Assembly: GCF_000931935.2 (NCBI RefSeq) | Contig: NZ_AZAC01000067.1 | Coordinates: forward strand, 1 to 64,000 | Length of the DNA: 64,000 nt | Source of the DNA: Dethiosulfatarculus sandiegensis | GTDB taxonomy: Bacteria; Desulfobacterota; Desulfarculia; Desulfarculales; Desulfarculaceae | Direction: 5' to 3' | Shown here: piece by piece, positions 54,256 through 63,865 of the stretch | Position numbering within the stretch: the first letter of the stretch is position 1 | How the letters are laid out: every line of letters starts with the position of its first letter | Notes under the pieces: generated by a model | Told to the model about the DNA's origin: nothing | What the model saw: only the letters and a program-made list of their open reading frames with translations | Databases searched by the model: none | Program-made: the position numbers and the translations under genes

Positions 54256-56322
54256 GTGTCCCAATGCAGTCTCAATTCTTTTTTAACCCGCAGATTTTCT
54301 TCCCGGATCTGCTGGGGACTTTTTGTTTTCGTCTTTTTGGCTTGTTCAGTCTGGTTTCAGATCGCCCTGGCTCAAAAAAGGGGCATTGCGGCTCGTTCAG
54401 GGGGGGCAATCCTTGAGAAAAGGGTGGCCCTGGTGATCGGAAATGCCGCGTACGACCAGGGACGCCTGAAAAATCCTGTGAACGATGCCCGGGATATGGC
54501 GAGTCTGCTCAGGAAGCTGGGGTTTTCCGTGATCCTCAAGGAGAATCTCGGTCAGGTGCAGATGAAGATGGCCATAGACCGGTTTGGTAAAAAACTTAAA
54601 AATTGCAGAGTAGGGCTGTTTTACTATTCCGGGCACGGTGCGGGGGTGAACGGAGAAAATTATCTTATTCCGGTAGGAACGGATATTCCCAATCAGGAGC
54701 TGGTTGAATACCAGGCCGTCAGGGCCAGCCGGGTTCTGGCCTGGATGCAGGCGGCTAAAAGCGGCCTGAATATAATGCTTTTGGATGCCTGCCGCAACAA
54801 CCCCTATGCCACTGGTTTCAGGTCCCCTGAAGCAGGCCTTTCCACGGTAAAGCGCATGCCCCAGGGCACCATAGTTGCCTTTGCCGCCGCGCCCGGAGAG
54901 GCGGCCGCTGATGGCAGGGGGAGGAACAGCCCCTTTACCGGCGCCTTGCTTAAATATTTGGGACAACCTGACCTGAGCGCCAAAAGGGCCTTGGAAAAGG
55001 TGCAGCTTGAGGTCTATGAAAGAACCGGGCACAGGCAATCCCCCTGGCTTCAGAACAGCCCTTTGAGCGGGGAGTTTTATTTTAAACCCCGCCCCGCAGC
55101 ACCGGTGGATGAACCCGTCATAAAGGACGATCCTTTGCCGGAAAAACAGCCGGAACCCCTGCCTGCAAAGACTGATGACTCTGATTTAAAAATCGCGAAT
55201 CTGTTGGCCAGGGCAGGTGAGCTTTATGAAGCCAGGGCCTTGACCACCCCTCTCGGAAACAGCGCCTATGATTTTTACAAAAAGGTGTTGTTGCTAAAGC
55301 CGGATCATCGGCTTGCCCAAGAGGGATTGAGGCGCATTGTAGCCAGATATGCGGCCTGGGCCGAGGAGCGGATAAAGGCCGGAGATTTTGCCAAGGCAGA
55401 GACTTTTATCACCAGGGCGGAGCAGGTGATAAAGGATGACCAAAGGCTGACTGATCTGCGGGCCAAACTGGCCAAGGCCCGGGAAAACACCTTTTTCGGA
55501 CCTGGCGGCAAACGGTTTGTGAACAGCCTGGGCATGGAATTTGTGTTGATGCCTTCCGGGGTCTTTATGATGGGCAGCCCTGCGGGCGAATCCCAGCGGG
55601 ATTCCGATGAAGCCCTGCATAAGGTTGTATTGAGCCATTCCTATTACATGCAGACCACTGAGGTTACGATCGGCCAATACCTCATCTATCTGAATGAAAC
55701 AGCCAATATAAATGGTATAGACCTTGGCTCGCCGGATTGCCCGGTGGTGCGGCAGGTAGACGGTCTTTTCCGCATGAAATCCGGCAGGGGGCGCTTATGG
55801 GGGGATTTGAATCAACCCATGATTCATGTCAACTGGCTGGGGGCCATGGGCTATGCCGATTGGCTCAGCTCCAAAGAGGGCTTTAAGTATTATCTGCCCA
55901 CCGAGGCACAGTGGGAATATGCCTGCCGCGCCGGGAGCAGAACACCCTTTAGCACCGGCAGGAATATAGCCTCAACCCAAGCCAATTATGACGCTCAACG
56001 CCCCATGCCCGGTTTTGCCGGAGGCAAATTCAGAAAACGCACCCTGCCGGTCAAAAGTTTCGGCCCCAATACCTGGGGACTTTATGACATGCATGGAAAT
56101 GTTTGGGAGTGGTGTTTGGACAGATACGGACCTTACCCCATTGGCGCGGTGACGGACCCGGCCGGAGCTGCGGTTGGGGATAAACGGGTTTTGCGCGGCG
56201 GGTCATGGATATCCAGCGCCGCCAATCTCCGCTCCGCCCGCCGCCGCTGGGAAGATCCTTCGGACCGCTTCAGCCCAAACGGATTCCGCTTGATCCGGCT
56301 CACCAATGCAAGGAATTTGTAA
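54256..56322 (+). CDS. Exported caspase-like protease fused to a SUMF1 domain
   Basis: 688 residues. A signal or anchor segment (19-38) is followed by a caspase p20-type domain (RVALVIGNAAY, YYSGHGAG with catalytic His, MLLDACRNNP with catalytic Cys). A TPR-like linker (300-410) leads to a C-terminal formylglycine-generating-enzyme-like SUMF1 domain (GVFMMGSPAGES, PTEAQWEYACRAG, DMHGNVWEWCLDRYG, RGGSWISSA). Such SUMF1 folds often act as binding modules. The start is GTG 54256 after a G-rich site. Confidence 0.92.
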   Translation: MSQCSLNSFLTRRFSSRICWGLFVFVFLACSVWFQIALAQKRGIAARSGGAILEKRVALVIGNAAYDQGRLKNPVNDARDMASLLRKLGFSVILKENLGQVQMKMAIDRFGKKLKNCRVGLFYYSGHGAGVNGENYLIPVGTDIPNQELVEYQAVRASRVLAWMQAAKSGLNIMLLDACRNNPYATGFRSPEAGLSTVKRMPQGTIVAFAAAPGEAAADGRGRNSPFTGALLKYLGQPDLSAKRALEKVQLEVYERTGHRQSPWLQNSPLSGEFYFKPRPAAPVDEPVIKDDPLPEKQPEPLPAKTDDSDLKIANLLARAGELYEARALTTPLGNSAYDFYKKVLLLKPDHRLAQEGLRRIVARYAAWAEERIKAGDFAKAETFITRAEQVIKDDQRLTDLRAKLAKARENTFFGPGGKRFVNSLGMEFVLMPSGVFMMGSPAGESQRDSDEALHKVVLSHSYYMQTTEVTIGQYLIYLNETANINGIDLGSPDCPVVRQVDGLFRMKSGRGRLWGDLNQPMIHVNWLGAMGYADWLSSKEGFKYYLPTEAQWEYACRAGSRTPFSTGRNIASTQANYDAQRPMPGFAGGKFRKRTLPVKSFGPNTWGLYDMHGNVWEWCLDRYGPYPIGAVTDPAGAAVGDKRVLRGGSWISSAANLRSARRRWEDPSDRFSPNGFRLIRLTNARNL

Positions 56323-56427
56323 AATGCCCGTAAGAAAAGCCGCCACAGCTTCGTCCCTTATGCAGTGGGCGGACCTTTGAGCTTGGACTGCCGCCAAATA
56401 AATTAAAAGCAGGTGGAGGATTTGATC

Positions 56428-57636
56428 ATGTTTACGGTGAAGACCAACACAGGCAAAACAGTCCTGGCCTTTTGCCTGGCTTTCTTAATCTGCCTGGCCG
56501 CATTGCCTGCCCGGGCCTCCTGGGTGACGGTGGTGGGCCGGGCCGCATATAACGGAAACGACGCTGTATGCGAACAACAAGCCATAAATCAGGCTCTGAA
56601 CAAGGCGGTGGAGCAGGAAGCCGGCACCTTGATTGAGGCCACTACAAATGTGAGCCAAGCCCAGGTGGTAAAGGATGAGGTTCTGGCCGGCTCAAGGGGC
56701 TATGTCAGCAGGCACAGGGTTTTGTCCTCCGGTCCTTCTTCTGATGGGCGCACCTATATTGTCACCTTGGAGGCCCTGGTTGATTCCGAGGACTTAAAAC
56801 GCAAGATCATATCCATGGAAGATGCCTTTTCCATTCGCCAGAAGCAGATGAAAAATAAAAACGTGATTGTTCTGGGCATAAAGCAGTTTGACGAGGATTT
56901 CGCCTGGGCCACCAAGCCCTTTGAAGTGACTGTGCAGATGGCCAAGGACAAACTCAGCCAGGCCCAGTTCATTGTTTTGGATGAAGGGGCCATGGAGAAT
57001 TTTCAGGGTGTGGCCAGGCTTTTGAAACAGGGAAATTTCCGCAAACCGTCCGTATATGAACAGGCCAGGGCTGCCGGTGCGGACTGGATGGTGGTGGTTG
57101 CCATGGATGCCACCCGCCACAGGGCGGATGCGGATCATGCCTTTAACCAGGTTTCCGTACAGATGCGCCTGGAATTGATTGATGTGAATACAGGCGCATT
57201 GATTTCAGCCAAATATGAAAAAGCCAAAAGCAATCTTAATACAGGCTACCCCCGCTATGCGGATTGGCAGGAAGCGGTTACAGACGCGGCCAGGACGGCG
57301 GCTGAAAACGGCATCACCGACATGGTCAATAACCTCATGTTGCAAAACCGTCATTTCCAGCCCACAGAGCCCCAGCGCTATCTGGTGAGGTTTGAACGTT
57401 TCCAGGCAAGCCATGTGGATTCCATTGTCAGTGATTTAAAGGCCATGGACGGGGTCAGCTCCATAAGGCTTTTAAAGCAAAAGGATCGTTTTACCGTGGC
57501 CCAGGTTATGTACACCCTGCCCGTGGCCGGGTTACGGAACGGATTAAAGGACATTCTGCATCAACATGGCTACACTGCCCCGCGTATTGATTTCGCGGGC
57601 AACAGTCTGACCTTCAGAAATACGCTGAGATTCTAA
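56428..57636 (+). CDS. Exported FlgT/LPP20-N domain protein
   Basis: From ATG 56428 (GGTGGAGG upstream) the protein has 402 residues with a signal peptide cleaved near ARA-SW. A FlgT N-terminal-like domain (QQAINQALNKAVEQEAGTLI, SRGYVSRHRVL) is followed by a CsgG/FlgO-like alpha/beta region (ARAAGADWMVVVAMDAT, MRLELIDVNTGALISAKYE). The C-terminal domain is unnamed. FlgT proteins stabilise outer-membrane structures. No flagellar genes are nearby, so the fold is probably reused here. Confidence 0.75.
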   Translation: MFTVKTNTGKTVLAFCLAFLICLAALPARASWVTVVGRAAYNGNDAVCEQQAINQALNKAVEQEAGTLIEATTNVSQAQVVKDEVLAGSRGYVSRHRVLSSGPSSDGRTYIVTLEALVDSEDLKRKIISMEDAFSIRQKQMKNKNVIVLGIKQFDEDFAWATKPFEVTVQMAKDKLSQAQFIVLDEGAMENFQGVARLLKQGNFRKPSVYEQARAAGADWMVVVAMDATRHRADADHAFNQVSVQMRLELIDVNTGALISAKYEKAKSNLNTGYPRYADWQEAVTDAARTAAENGITDMVNNLMLQNRHFQPTEPQRYLVRFERFQASHVDSIVSDLKAMDGVSSIRLLKQKDRFTVAQVMYTLPVAGLRNGLKDILHQHGYTAPRIDFAGNSLTFRNTLRF

Positions 57637-57705
57637 GAGGTTTTTAAAAGGCCAGGCCTTAAGCAGCTTGGCCGGGCTTGCCCAAAAAAACGGAAGGCAT
57701 TTCAA

Positions 57706-59772
57706 ATGGGGTTTGAAGCGGAAACAAAGCTAAAATACCTGCACAAGGTTTTGGCAAAGACCGGTCTGATGATTTTTGTCTTGTCTATGATTATTGTCTT
57801 TGCCAACCCGGCTTTTCCCGCCGCTCCCCTGGATCAGGCCCTGGACCAGCTCGCAGCCGACCTGGTGGAGGGCCTTCCCCTACACAAGGTGGAGAGGGTT
57901 GCCGTGCTGGACCCCAGAGGGCCGGGGGATGATGTCTCCGAATTCGGGGTTTTCCTGGTGGAGGAAATGAACCGTCGCCTTACTTTGCTTAAGGCCGGGC
58001 AAAGGATGCTGGAATCAAAGCCGGAAAAGGATTCCGGCTACTTTACCGTCAAGGCCCCTAACCCTGACGGCAAGTCGTCTTTGTCGCTTTCAAAAATAAA
58101 GGTTTTCAAAAGTGTGGTCGAAAGACGCAGGCTCTATGACCTGATTCAACAGAAAAGGATTGAGCTCAAGGATGTCTTTGACCCTGAAACCATGGCCCCT
58201 GTGGGCAAAATGGTGGGAGTGGACGGCCTGGTGTTTTTGACTGTCCGCGATCTTGGCCCTGAACTGTTGGTTTCCGCACGTTTGGTGAGTGCTGTGGAGG
58301 GAGCCATATTAACCGGCGGCAAGGCTTTGATAGAAAAAGATGATCCGATCAAAGTCATGCTGACCCGGCAGCCCGGGGCCGATGTGCTGGTAATGGTTGA
58401 TCCCCCGCGGGAGGGGGTGAGCATTTGGCTGGCCGGAAAGGAAAAGAGCCTTAAAAAAGAAAGTGTTACCTTTAAAGATACCCCCCAGGGAATCCAGACT
58501 TTGATTGTCAAGGCTCCGTGTTTTGAGACCTGCAAGCTGTCTTTTTACCTAACCTGCAACAGAAGCTTTAATATAAAGCTGGAGCCCAAAAGGACCGTGC
58601 TTCAGGTGTCGGTGAATCCGGCAGATGCAAAGGTGCTGGTGGATGGGGGAAAAGCCATTCCATTGGACGCTCAAGGAACCGGTTCAATAACCCTTCCGGC
58701 CGGAGTTCACGCCCTTACCGCTTCGGCCAAGGGATATCCCGCCTTTAGCCGTACTTTTGAGCTGGGTCGCCTGGCCCTCACCCTGCCGATTGATCTGGAA
58801 AAAACAAAACAAAAAGTCTGTATTGCGGTTTATCCTGGGCAGGCGGAAGCCTTTTGGGATGGTGAGAGGGTTGCCCTGGATGCTGATGGCCGCTTTACTG
58901 CGCTGGTCCATCAAGGCCCTCATACTCTTCGGGCCAGGGCAAAGAACCATATCCCCCAAACAATGCCTGTCAAGGTTGACAGGGATTTGAACCTGAACCT
59001 GAGCCTGGCAGCGAAAAAACACCCCTTTGAAGTCAGGTTCACCCCGCCGGAGGCAGTGGTTGAGCTGGATGGGCGGGTTTTACCGGTTTCAAGCCCGCAA
59101 GTAGCCTTTGCCAGGATCACGGCTGGAGCCCACACCTTGCAAGTGCGTGCTCCCGGTTATGACGAATTCAAAAAAGATATAGAGATCCCAAATATTGCCC
59201 GCCAGGAGGTGAAGCTTGCCAAGCGTCCTTTAAGGCTTGAGTTCGCCGCAATCTATGAGCAGCAAGGCCGTATCAGAAATCTGGTGCAGGGGGCGCGGCT
59301 TTATAGCAACGGCAATTACGCGGTAGCCGTAAAGGCCCTGGAAAATGCTTATGTATATGTGTTTCAAATCGACGGGTTGGGCAAGGTTAGCCAGCTTTTT
59401 CCAGACCCGCTTTTCAAGGAGCATGAAAACCCGGTGCAACCGGGCGCCTGGCATTGGATGCCGCCAAAATCCCATTGGGCTTACCTGGATGATGCCAAGG
59501 GCATGGAGAGAATCTATTTCCTGGCTTCGAGAAGGCCAAGCCCTGAACTTGAGAACCTGCAATCCAGCCTGCTTTTGGCCAAGGATGAGTTGATGCTTGC
59601 CTCTCTGGGAAAAGACCTGGTCGAACAGGTGAGCATGAGGGGCAGGGCAGGGGTGAGACCGGCCGGCAAAATCAAGGTCACACCCAAGGGAAAGGTGTTT
59701 GAGGCCGCGGGCAGGGTAATAGAATCATGCGGGGCCGAATGGGTCTATGTGCTTGAGTTCGAGCATAAGTAG
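57706..59772 (+). CDS. FlgO/CsgG-like - PEGA repeats - DUF4384 exported protein
   Basis: 688 residues with an N-terminal export segment (18-40). An alpha/beta FlgO/CsgG-like domain (to about 215, RVAVLDPRG, VSARLVSAVEGAILTGGKAL) leads to four PEGA-like beta modules (about 225-500, for example LPAGVHALTASAKGYPAFS). The final domain is DUF4384-like (YAVAVKALENAYVYVFQIDG, SQLFPDP, HWMPP). DUF4384 domains frequently accompany caspase-like proteases, as here. It is probably periplasmic and peptidoglycan- or outer-membrane-associated. Confidence 0.82.
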   Translation: MGFEAETKLKYLHKVLAKTGLMIFVLSMIIVFANPAFPAAPLDQALDQLAADLVEGLPLHKVERVAVLDPRGPGDDVSEFGVFLVEEMNRRLTLLKAGQRMLESKPEKDSGYFTVKAPNPDGKSSLSLSKIKVFKSVVERRRLYDLIQQKRIELKDVFDPETMAPVGKMVGVDGLVFLTVRDLGPELLVSARLVSAVEGAILTGGKALIEKDDPIKVMLTRQPGADVLVMVDPPREGVSIWLAGKEKSLKKESVTFKDTPQGIQTLIVKAPCFETCKLSFYLTCNRSFNIKLEPKRTVLQVSVNPADAKVLVDGGKAIPLDAQGTGSITLPAGVHALTASAKGYPAFSRTFELGRLALTLPIDLEKTKQKVCIAVYPGQAEAFWDGERVALDADGRFTALVHQGPHTLRARAKNHIPQTMPVKVDRDLNLNLSLAAKKHPFEVRFTPPEAVVELDGRVLPVSSPQVAFARITAGAHTLQVRAPGYDEFKKDIEIPNIARQEVKLAKRPLRLEFAAIYEQQGRIRNLVQGARLYSNGNYAVAVKALENAYVYVFQIDGLGKVSQLFPDPLFKEHENPVQPGAWHWMPPKSHWAYLDDAKGMERIYFLASRRPSPELENLQSSLLLAKDELMLASLGKDLVEQVSMRGRAGVRPAGKIKVTPKGKVFEAAGRVIESCGAEWVYVLEFEHK

Positions 59773-59780
59773 GGGGGAAT

Positions 59781-60722
59781 ATGTTTAAGGCGGGCAGGCT
59801 TATAATTGGACTGGCCCTGGTTCTGGGGCTTTTTGCCTCAAATCGGGTTTGGGCCCAGAATTGCGCCAGAGCTGACAGGCTGTTCAAGGCCAGTCAAAAT
59901 ATGGAGTCAACAGAACAGGGCAGGCTGATGCTGGAAAAGGCGATTGCACTTTGCCCCGGCCACTGGCAGTCCTTGAATAATTTGGGCCTTTACTACGAAA
60001 CCAGGCAAAAATGGCTGGTAGCCGGGTCATATTACCAAAAGGCCCGTAAGGCCGATCCCGCGGCCCTTGCGCCCTTGGCCGGGCTGGGAGACGTGGCCTA
60101 TGCCATGGGGAACTTTAAACAGGCGATCCGGTATTATCAGCTTTTCTTGGAGGGGCTGCGTTCCGGTGGAGAAGACCTTGATCCCTTTGAAATCGCCTCC
60201 CACGAAAAACTATATGCCCAAAAGCTGGATGACGCCCGCATGCGGCTTGACCTACATAAAAAATCCATGCAGTCAACAGTGGGAAGTGAATACATCACCA
60301 GGGGGCTAAAGGCGGATGCCCTTTTCAGGGGCAAGGCCGGAGTAAGGCAAAGGCCTCGGCTGGCCCTTTCCAGTATCCATTTTGCCTATGATTCGGCGGG
60401 GCTGGATACAAAAAGTCTTGAGCAGATACGCGAGCTGGCTCGAGCCCTGAACGGAAGTGAATTAAAGGGACGGGAAATATTAATTGAAGGGCATACCGAT
60501 TCTTTTGGCAGCGAGGCCTATAATCTGGAACTTTCCCTTAAAAGGGCGGCCAGTGTTAAAATGGCTTTGGTTGAGATGGGGGTGGATTCCGCCCGTCTGC
60601 AGATAAAGGGCAGGGGCGAGTCCCGTTTGCTTAAAGCCCTGGGCTCCAGGGAAGAACAGGCCCCCAACCGCAGAGTCGAGTTTGTGAACCTGGGGGGAAC
60701 GCAATATATCAGCGGATCATGA
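59781..60722 (+). CDS. TPR-OmpA family outer-membrane/periplasmic protein
   Basis: The 313-residue protein has a signal peptide (cleavage near VWA-QN), TPR repeats (about 25-130: SLNNLGLYYETRQKWLVAGS, PLAGLGDVAYAMGNFKQA) and a C-terminal OmpA peptidoglycan-binding domain (SIHFAYDSAGLDTKSLEQI, EGHTDSFGSEAYNLELSLKRA, NRRVEFV). It is last in the plus-strand cluster, eight bases after the PEGA gene. It likely anchors the system to peptidoglycan. Confidence 0.92.
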   Translation: MFKAGRLIIGLALVLGLFASNRVWAQNCARADRLFKASQNMESTEQGRLMLEKAIALCPGHWQSLNNLGLYYETRQKWLVAGSYYQKARKADPAALAPLAGLGDVAYAMGNFKQAIRYYQLFLEGLRSGGEDLDPFEIASHEKLYAQKLDDARMRLDLHKKSMQSTVGSEYITRGLKADALFRGKAGVRQRPRLALSSIHFAYDSAGLDTKSLEQIRELARALNGSELKGREILIEGHTDSFGSEAYNLELSLKRAASVKMALVEMGVDSARLQIKGRGESRLLKALGSREEQAPNRRVEFVNLGGTQYISGS

Positions 60723-60849
60723 GCCCTTTGGCATAAGATGCCTTGAAAGAGGGTGCCGCGGAATGGGCCTTGTCTCATCTCAGGGCATTTTTTCACTTGT
60801 TTTAAAATAGTTTTGATCTACTGCGAGAACCGGGCCGCGCCTTTTTTGG

Positions 60850-60896
60850 CCAAAACAAAAGCCAAACCCTATAATTGGGCTTGGCTTTTGTTTTGG
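60850..60896. terminator. Bidirectional terminator
   Basis: CCAAAACAAAAGCCAA (60850-60865) pairs exactly with TTGGCTTTTGTTTTGG (60881-60896), with CCC/GGG inside. It sits between the convergent OmpA and hydrolase genes. Confidence 0.92.
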
Positions 60897-60915
60897 TTTT
60901 GAGCTGGTTTTTTTA

Positions 60916-62148
60916 TTAATCTGCGGAAAATGTTTCATCCAGCCAATCAAAGACTACCTGACTCATCAGGCTGCGGTTTACGCTAAGGCAATGAGAGGAA
61001 GCGCCCAGGTTGGTCGGAGTGACCACAAAATCCTTTTTTGGGCTGGATGCCTTTTGCAAAAAGGTGTTTTGTTGGTTTTTGATCTCCGGATTTGCATATT
61101 CGCCTTCGCCGATCAAGACAAGGGCAGGGCAGGTAATTTGGGCCGGATCATAGGTGTGACCCTTGTTCACCCGGGCCAGCTCCTTAAGTTGGGTGGGTTT
61201 CAGTCCGTAGCGCCAGGCCGTAACCCCATAGGTGGCCTTTTTAAAGGGGCTCCAACCCGCTATTTGTTCAGGATGCCGGGAGAAATCCATGGAGTTCCAG
61301 AGCTTGTAACCGTCCACCACCGCGCTGTTCATGATAATGGCCTGGATGCGCTTATCGTGTGCCGCTGCCCGGGGCACATAATAGCCCCCGCCGCTGATGC
61401 CGTACATGGCCAGCTTTTTGGGGTCCACTTCCGGCCGGCTCAAGGCGTAATCCAAAACAGCCTTTAAAGGCTTTTCCGTGTCCGGTCTGAAAAACAGCCC
61501 CTGGGCGGGCAAAAGCCCTTGACCTGGAATGTCCACGGTTAAAAAGTTGTACCCCCGGGCCTGGGTCTCCGGTCCTATGAAAAAGTAAAGGTCCTCGGTA
61601 ATGGTTTCCCCTCCGCCGATCATGATAAGAGTTTTTTGCCTGCCTTTTGCCTTGGCTGCCCTTAAAAAATACCCGGGCAGGAGCTTGCCCTCAAAGGGGA
61701 TCTCAATGTACTCCAGGGGCGGGTCCAACAGCCGCGCAGCTGTTTTAAAGCACTGCCGCATCTTAAGGCCGGTTCTTTCATATTGCCCGTCCAGCGGGTC
61801 CATGGCCTGCAAAATGGCCCGGTAATAGTTTGCCGCTCTGAAATAGGCCCTGCGCGCACTGGTCGCATGACCAGCCTCAAGGCTTTTCTGGGCGGTTTTT
61901 TCCACACGCCCGGCCAAGTTCAGCCACTGTTCGCACCAGCTTTGCGGATCGCCTTCCTTCATGCAGGAGGCAGCATAAAATGCCTCGCCTATTTCACAAC
62001 CGCCGTTATCCGTGCTGCCCAGAATCCATTGCAGGGCAAAATCCATGTCATTATCTTGAAAGTGCACATTCACATAGGGCCGATGAGCGCCATAGATTTC
62101 TTTCTGTTCGCTGAGTTGGTCAGTTTTGCCTTGGCCTTGGCCTTTCAT
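60916..62148 (-). CDS. Alpha/beta hydrolase (FrsA-like), cytoplasmic paralogue
   Basis: The 410-residue protein has a helical N-terminal cap (about 1-170), KTLIMIGGGETI as the oxyanion region, nucleophile motif YGISGGGYYVP, an acid region near LVLIGEGEYAN and the catalytic His in GASSHC. The substrate is unknown; dienelactone hydrolase/peptidase-like esters are typical. It has no signal peptide, while the upstream paralogue has one. The ATGA overlap at 62145-62148 couples it to that damaged gene. Confidence 0.85.
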   Translation of the reverse strand: MKGQGQGKTDQLSEQKEIYGAHRPYVNVHFQDNDMDFALQWILGSTDNGGCEIGEAFYAASCMKEGDPQSWCEQWLNLAGRVEKTAQKSLEAGHATSARRAYFRAANYYRAILQAMDPLDGQYERTGLKMRQCFKTAARLLDPPLEYIEIPFEGKLLPGYFLRAAKAKGRQKTLIMIGGGETITEDLYFFIGPETQARGYNFLTVDIPGQGLLPAQGLFFRPDTEKPLKAVLDYALSRPEVDPKKLAMYGISGGGYYVPRAAAHDKRIQAIIMNSAVVDGYKLWNSMDFSRHPEQIAGWSPFKKATYGVTAWRYGLKPTQLKELARVNKGHTYDPAQITCPALVLIGEGEYANPEIKNQQNTFLQKASSPKKDFVVTPTNLGASSHCLSVNRSLMSQVVFDWLDETFSAD

Positions 62149-63489
62149 TTTTTTTTAGCCACGGTTTTCTCAGGCGGCAGCACCTCATCCAGCCAATCAA
62201 AAAGAACCTCGCTCATAAGGCTTCTGTTGCCGCCGATGCAATGGGAGGAAGCTCCCTGCTCCACCCTGGTTATCATCAGTTTCTTCTTGGGGTTAGGCAG
62301 CATTTTCAGGCATTGGTTGGCCTGCTTTTTTACCTCCTCGTTTGCGTATTCGCCTTCGCCGCACATTATGAGCATGGGGCATTTCACTTGACGGGGATCA
62401 AAGGTAAAGCCCTTGGCCGCCTTGGGCAGGCCTTTGATATCCGTGGGCTCCAGGCCGAACCGCCAGGAAACCACCCCCGCGGTGCATTCTTTGAATTTTC
62501 CCCACTTTTTCAGTTCTTCGGGTGTGGCCTTGGCATTGGGCATATTGGCGAATTGGGCCTCCATATCGCTTACCGCGCTGTTCACAGCGCAGGCCTTTAT
62601 GCGGCTGTCCACTATAGCGGTTTTGGGCACAAAATAACCCCCCCCCGCTTATGCCGTACATGGCCAGGCGTTCGGGGTCTATTTCGTATCTGGCCAGAGC
62701 GTAATCCAAGAGCGCCTTTATCGGCACGTCGCTGTCGGCCCGGTAGAATTGGCCCTCCATGGGCAGCATGCCCTGGCCAGGAATATCCGCGCTTAAAAAG
62801 TTGTAGCCTCGTTTTATGGCCGCCGGGGCAATGTAAAAATAGAGCTCTTCCACAAAGGTCTCGGCTCCGCCGATCATTACCAGGGTTTTGCGTTTCTTGC
62901 CCGAGCTGTCCACCTTTTGGAAATAACCCGGCAGGGTGGTGCCTTCAAAAGGCACTTCAAAAACTTCAATGGGAGGGTCAAAAAGTTTGCAGGCCTGGCG
63001 AAAGGTTTGGCGGCACTTGTCACCCCATAACTTCATGTTGGGATCATCGGGCATTACTGAAACCACGGCGGTGCGGTAGTAGTTGGAAGCCTTTAAAAAT
63101 GATTCCCTGGCACTCACCCTATGCCCGGCCGAAAGGGCCCACTGGCCCCTTTGTTCCACTTGCCTGGCCAGTTTGGCCCACCCCTCCTGCCAGCTCTTGG
63201 GGTCGCCGTTTTTAATATTGCCCACCGTATAAAAGGCTTCTCCGATCTCGCAGCCGCCAAAGATCGTGCTGCCCAAGACCCATTGCAAGACGAAATCCAT
63301 TTCCACATCGTCAAAATGCAGCTTTACATAGAGCCTGTGGGCATCGTATTCACCTTTTTGTTCTTCAATCTGTTCCCCCCTGTCCGATGTTTTTTGCGAG
63401 GCCTGAGCCAATGACGGCCCGCCGCCTGCCTGGGACAAGAGAAAGAAAAACAGGATAAAAATAAGGACGCAGGTATTTTTTAAATGCAT
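62145..63489 (-). pseudogene. Alpha/beta hydrolase, exported paralogue, broken by one extra G in a G9 tract
   Basis: Translation starts at ATG 63489, six bases after GGAGG, with a signal peptide (VLIFILFFFLLSQAGGG, cleavage near LAQA). The protein then follows the neighbouring paralogue closely (ALQWILGST versus VLQWVLGST) until YGISGGG. At 62638-62646 nine C on the plus strand (nine G in the gene) shift the frame; with eight, the reading continues GISGGGYFVPKTAIVDS to the TGA at 62145. So a single-base insertion right at the nucleophile Ser motif splits it. It may be a pseudogene, a phase-variable switch or a sequencing error; when intact it would have about 448 residues. Confidence 0.85.
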
Positions 63490-63628
63490 GGGCAACCTCC
63501 ATTTTTGGTTGGGAGCATTTCAAAAAAACCGGCATTAAGATTGGGGAGAATACCTAATTAAATAGAGCCAGGGCATTGATAAATCTGATAGAGACTTAAT
63601 GCGGTGGGTTGTATAGAATGTATCATAA
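63490..63628. other. Short non-coding gap
   Basis: This is the upstream region of the exported hydrolase, AT-rich and probably its promoter. No clear boxes were assigned. Confidence 0.3.
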
Positions 63629-63865
63629 CTATATGATTCGTGAAAAGAAAATTTGTAGACCTTTGTTTCGATGAACTGCCATCCGCTGCGCCCATGATTC
63701 GTCTTGTCGGTGCAGTGTGGTTTTACTCCGTTTTTTGTTAACACACAGCCAGGAAGTCAGGTTGGTGGCTCGCTCAGGGGGCATGAAACCCGGAGAAGAA
63801 TTTTTACGGCCGTAGTTGTAGGTGGCCTTTATATATTCGAAAATACCGGTCTTGGCTGACTCCAA
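63629..63865 (-). mobile_element. Possible remnant of an IS3-type transposase (OrfB C-terminus)
   Basis: About 35 codons read ESAKTGIFEYIKATYNYGRK then NSSPGFMPPE, close to the [26 protein letters not shown] end of IS3-family integrase cores. The remaining frame is unlike a transposase. No inverted repeats or upstream catalytic part are visible before the window ends, so it is a scrap at best. Confidence 0.45.
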
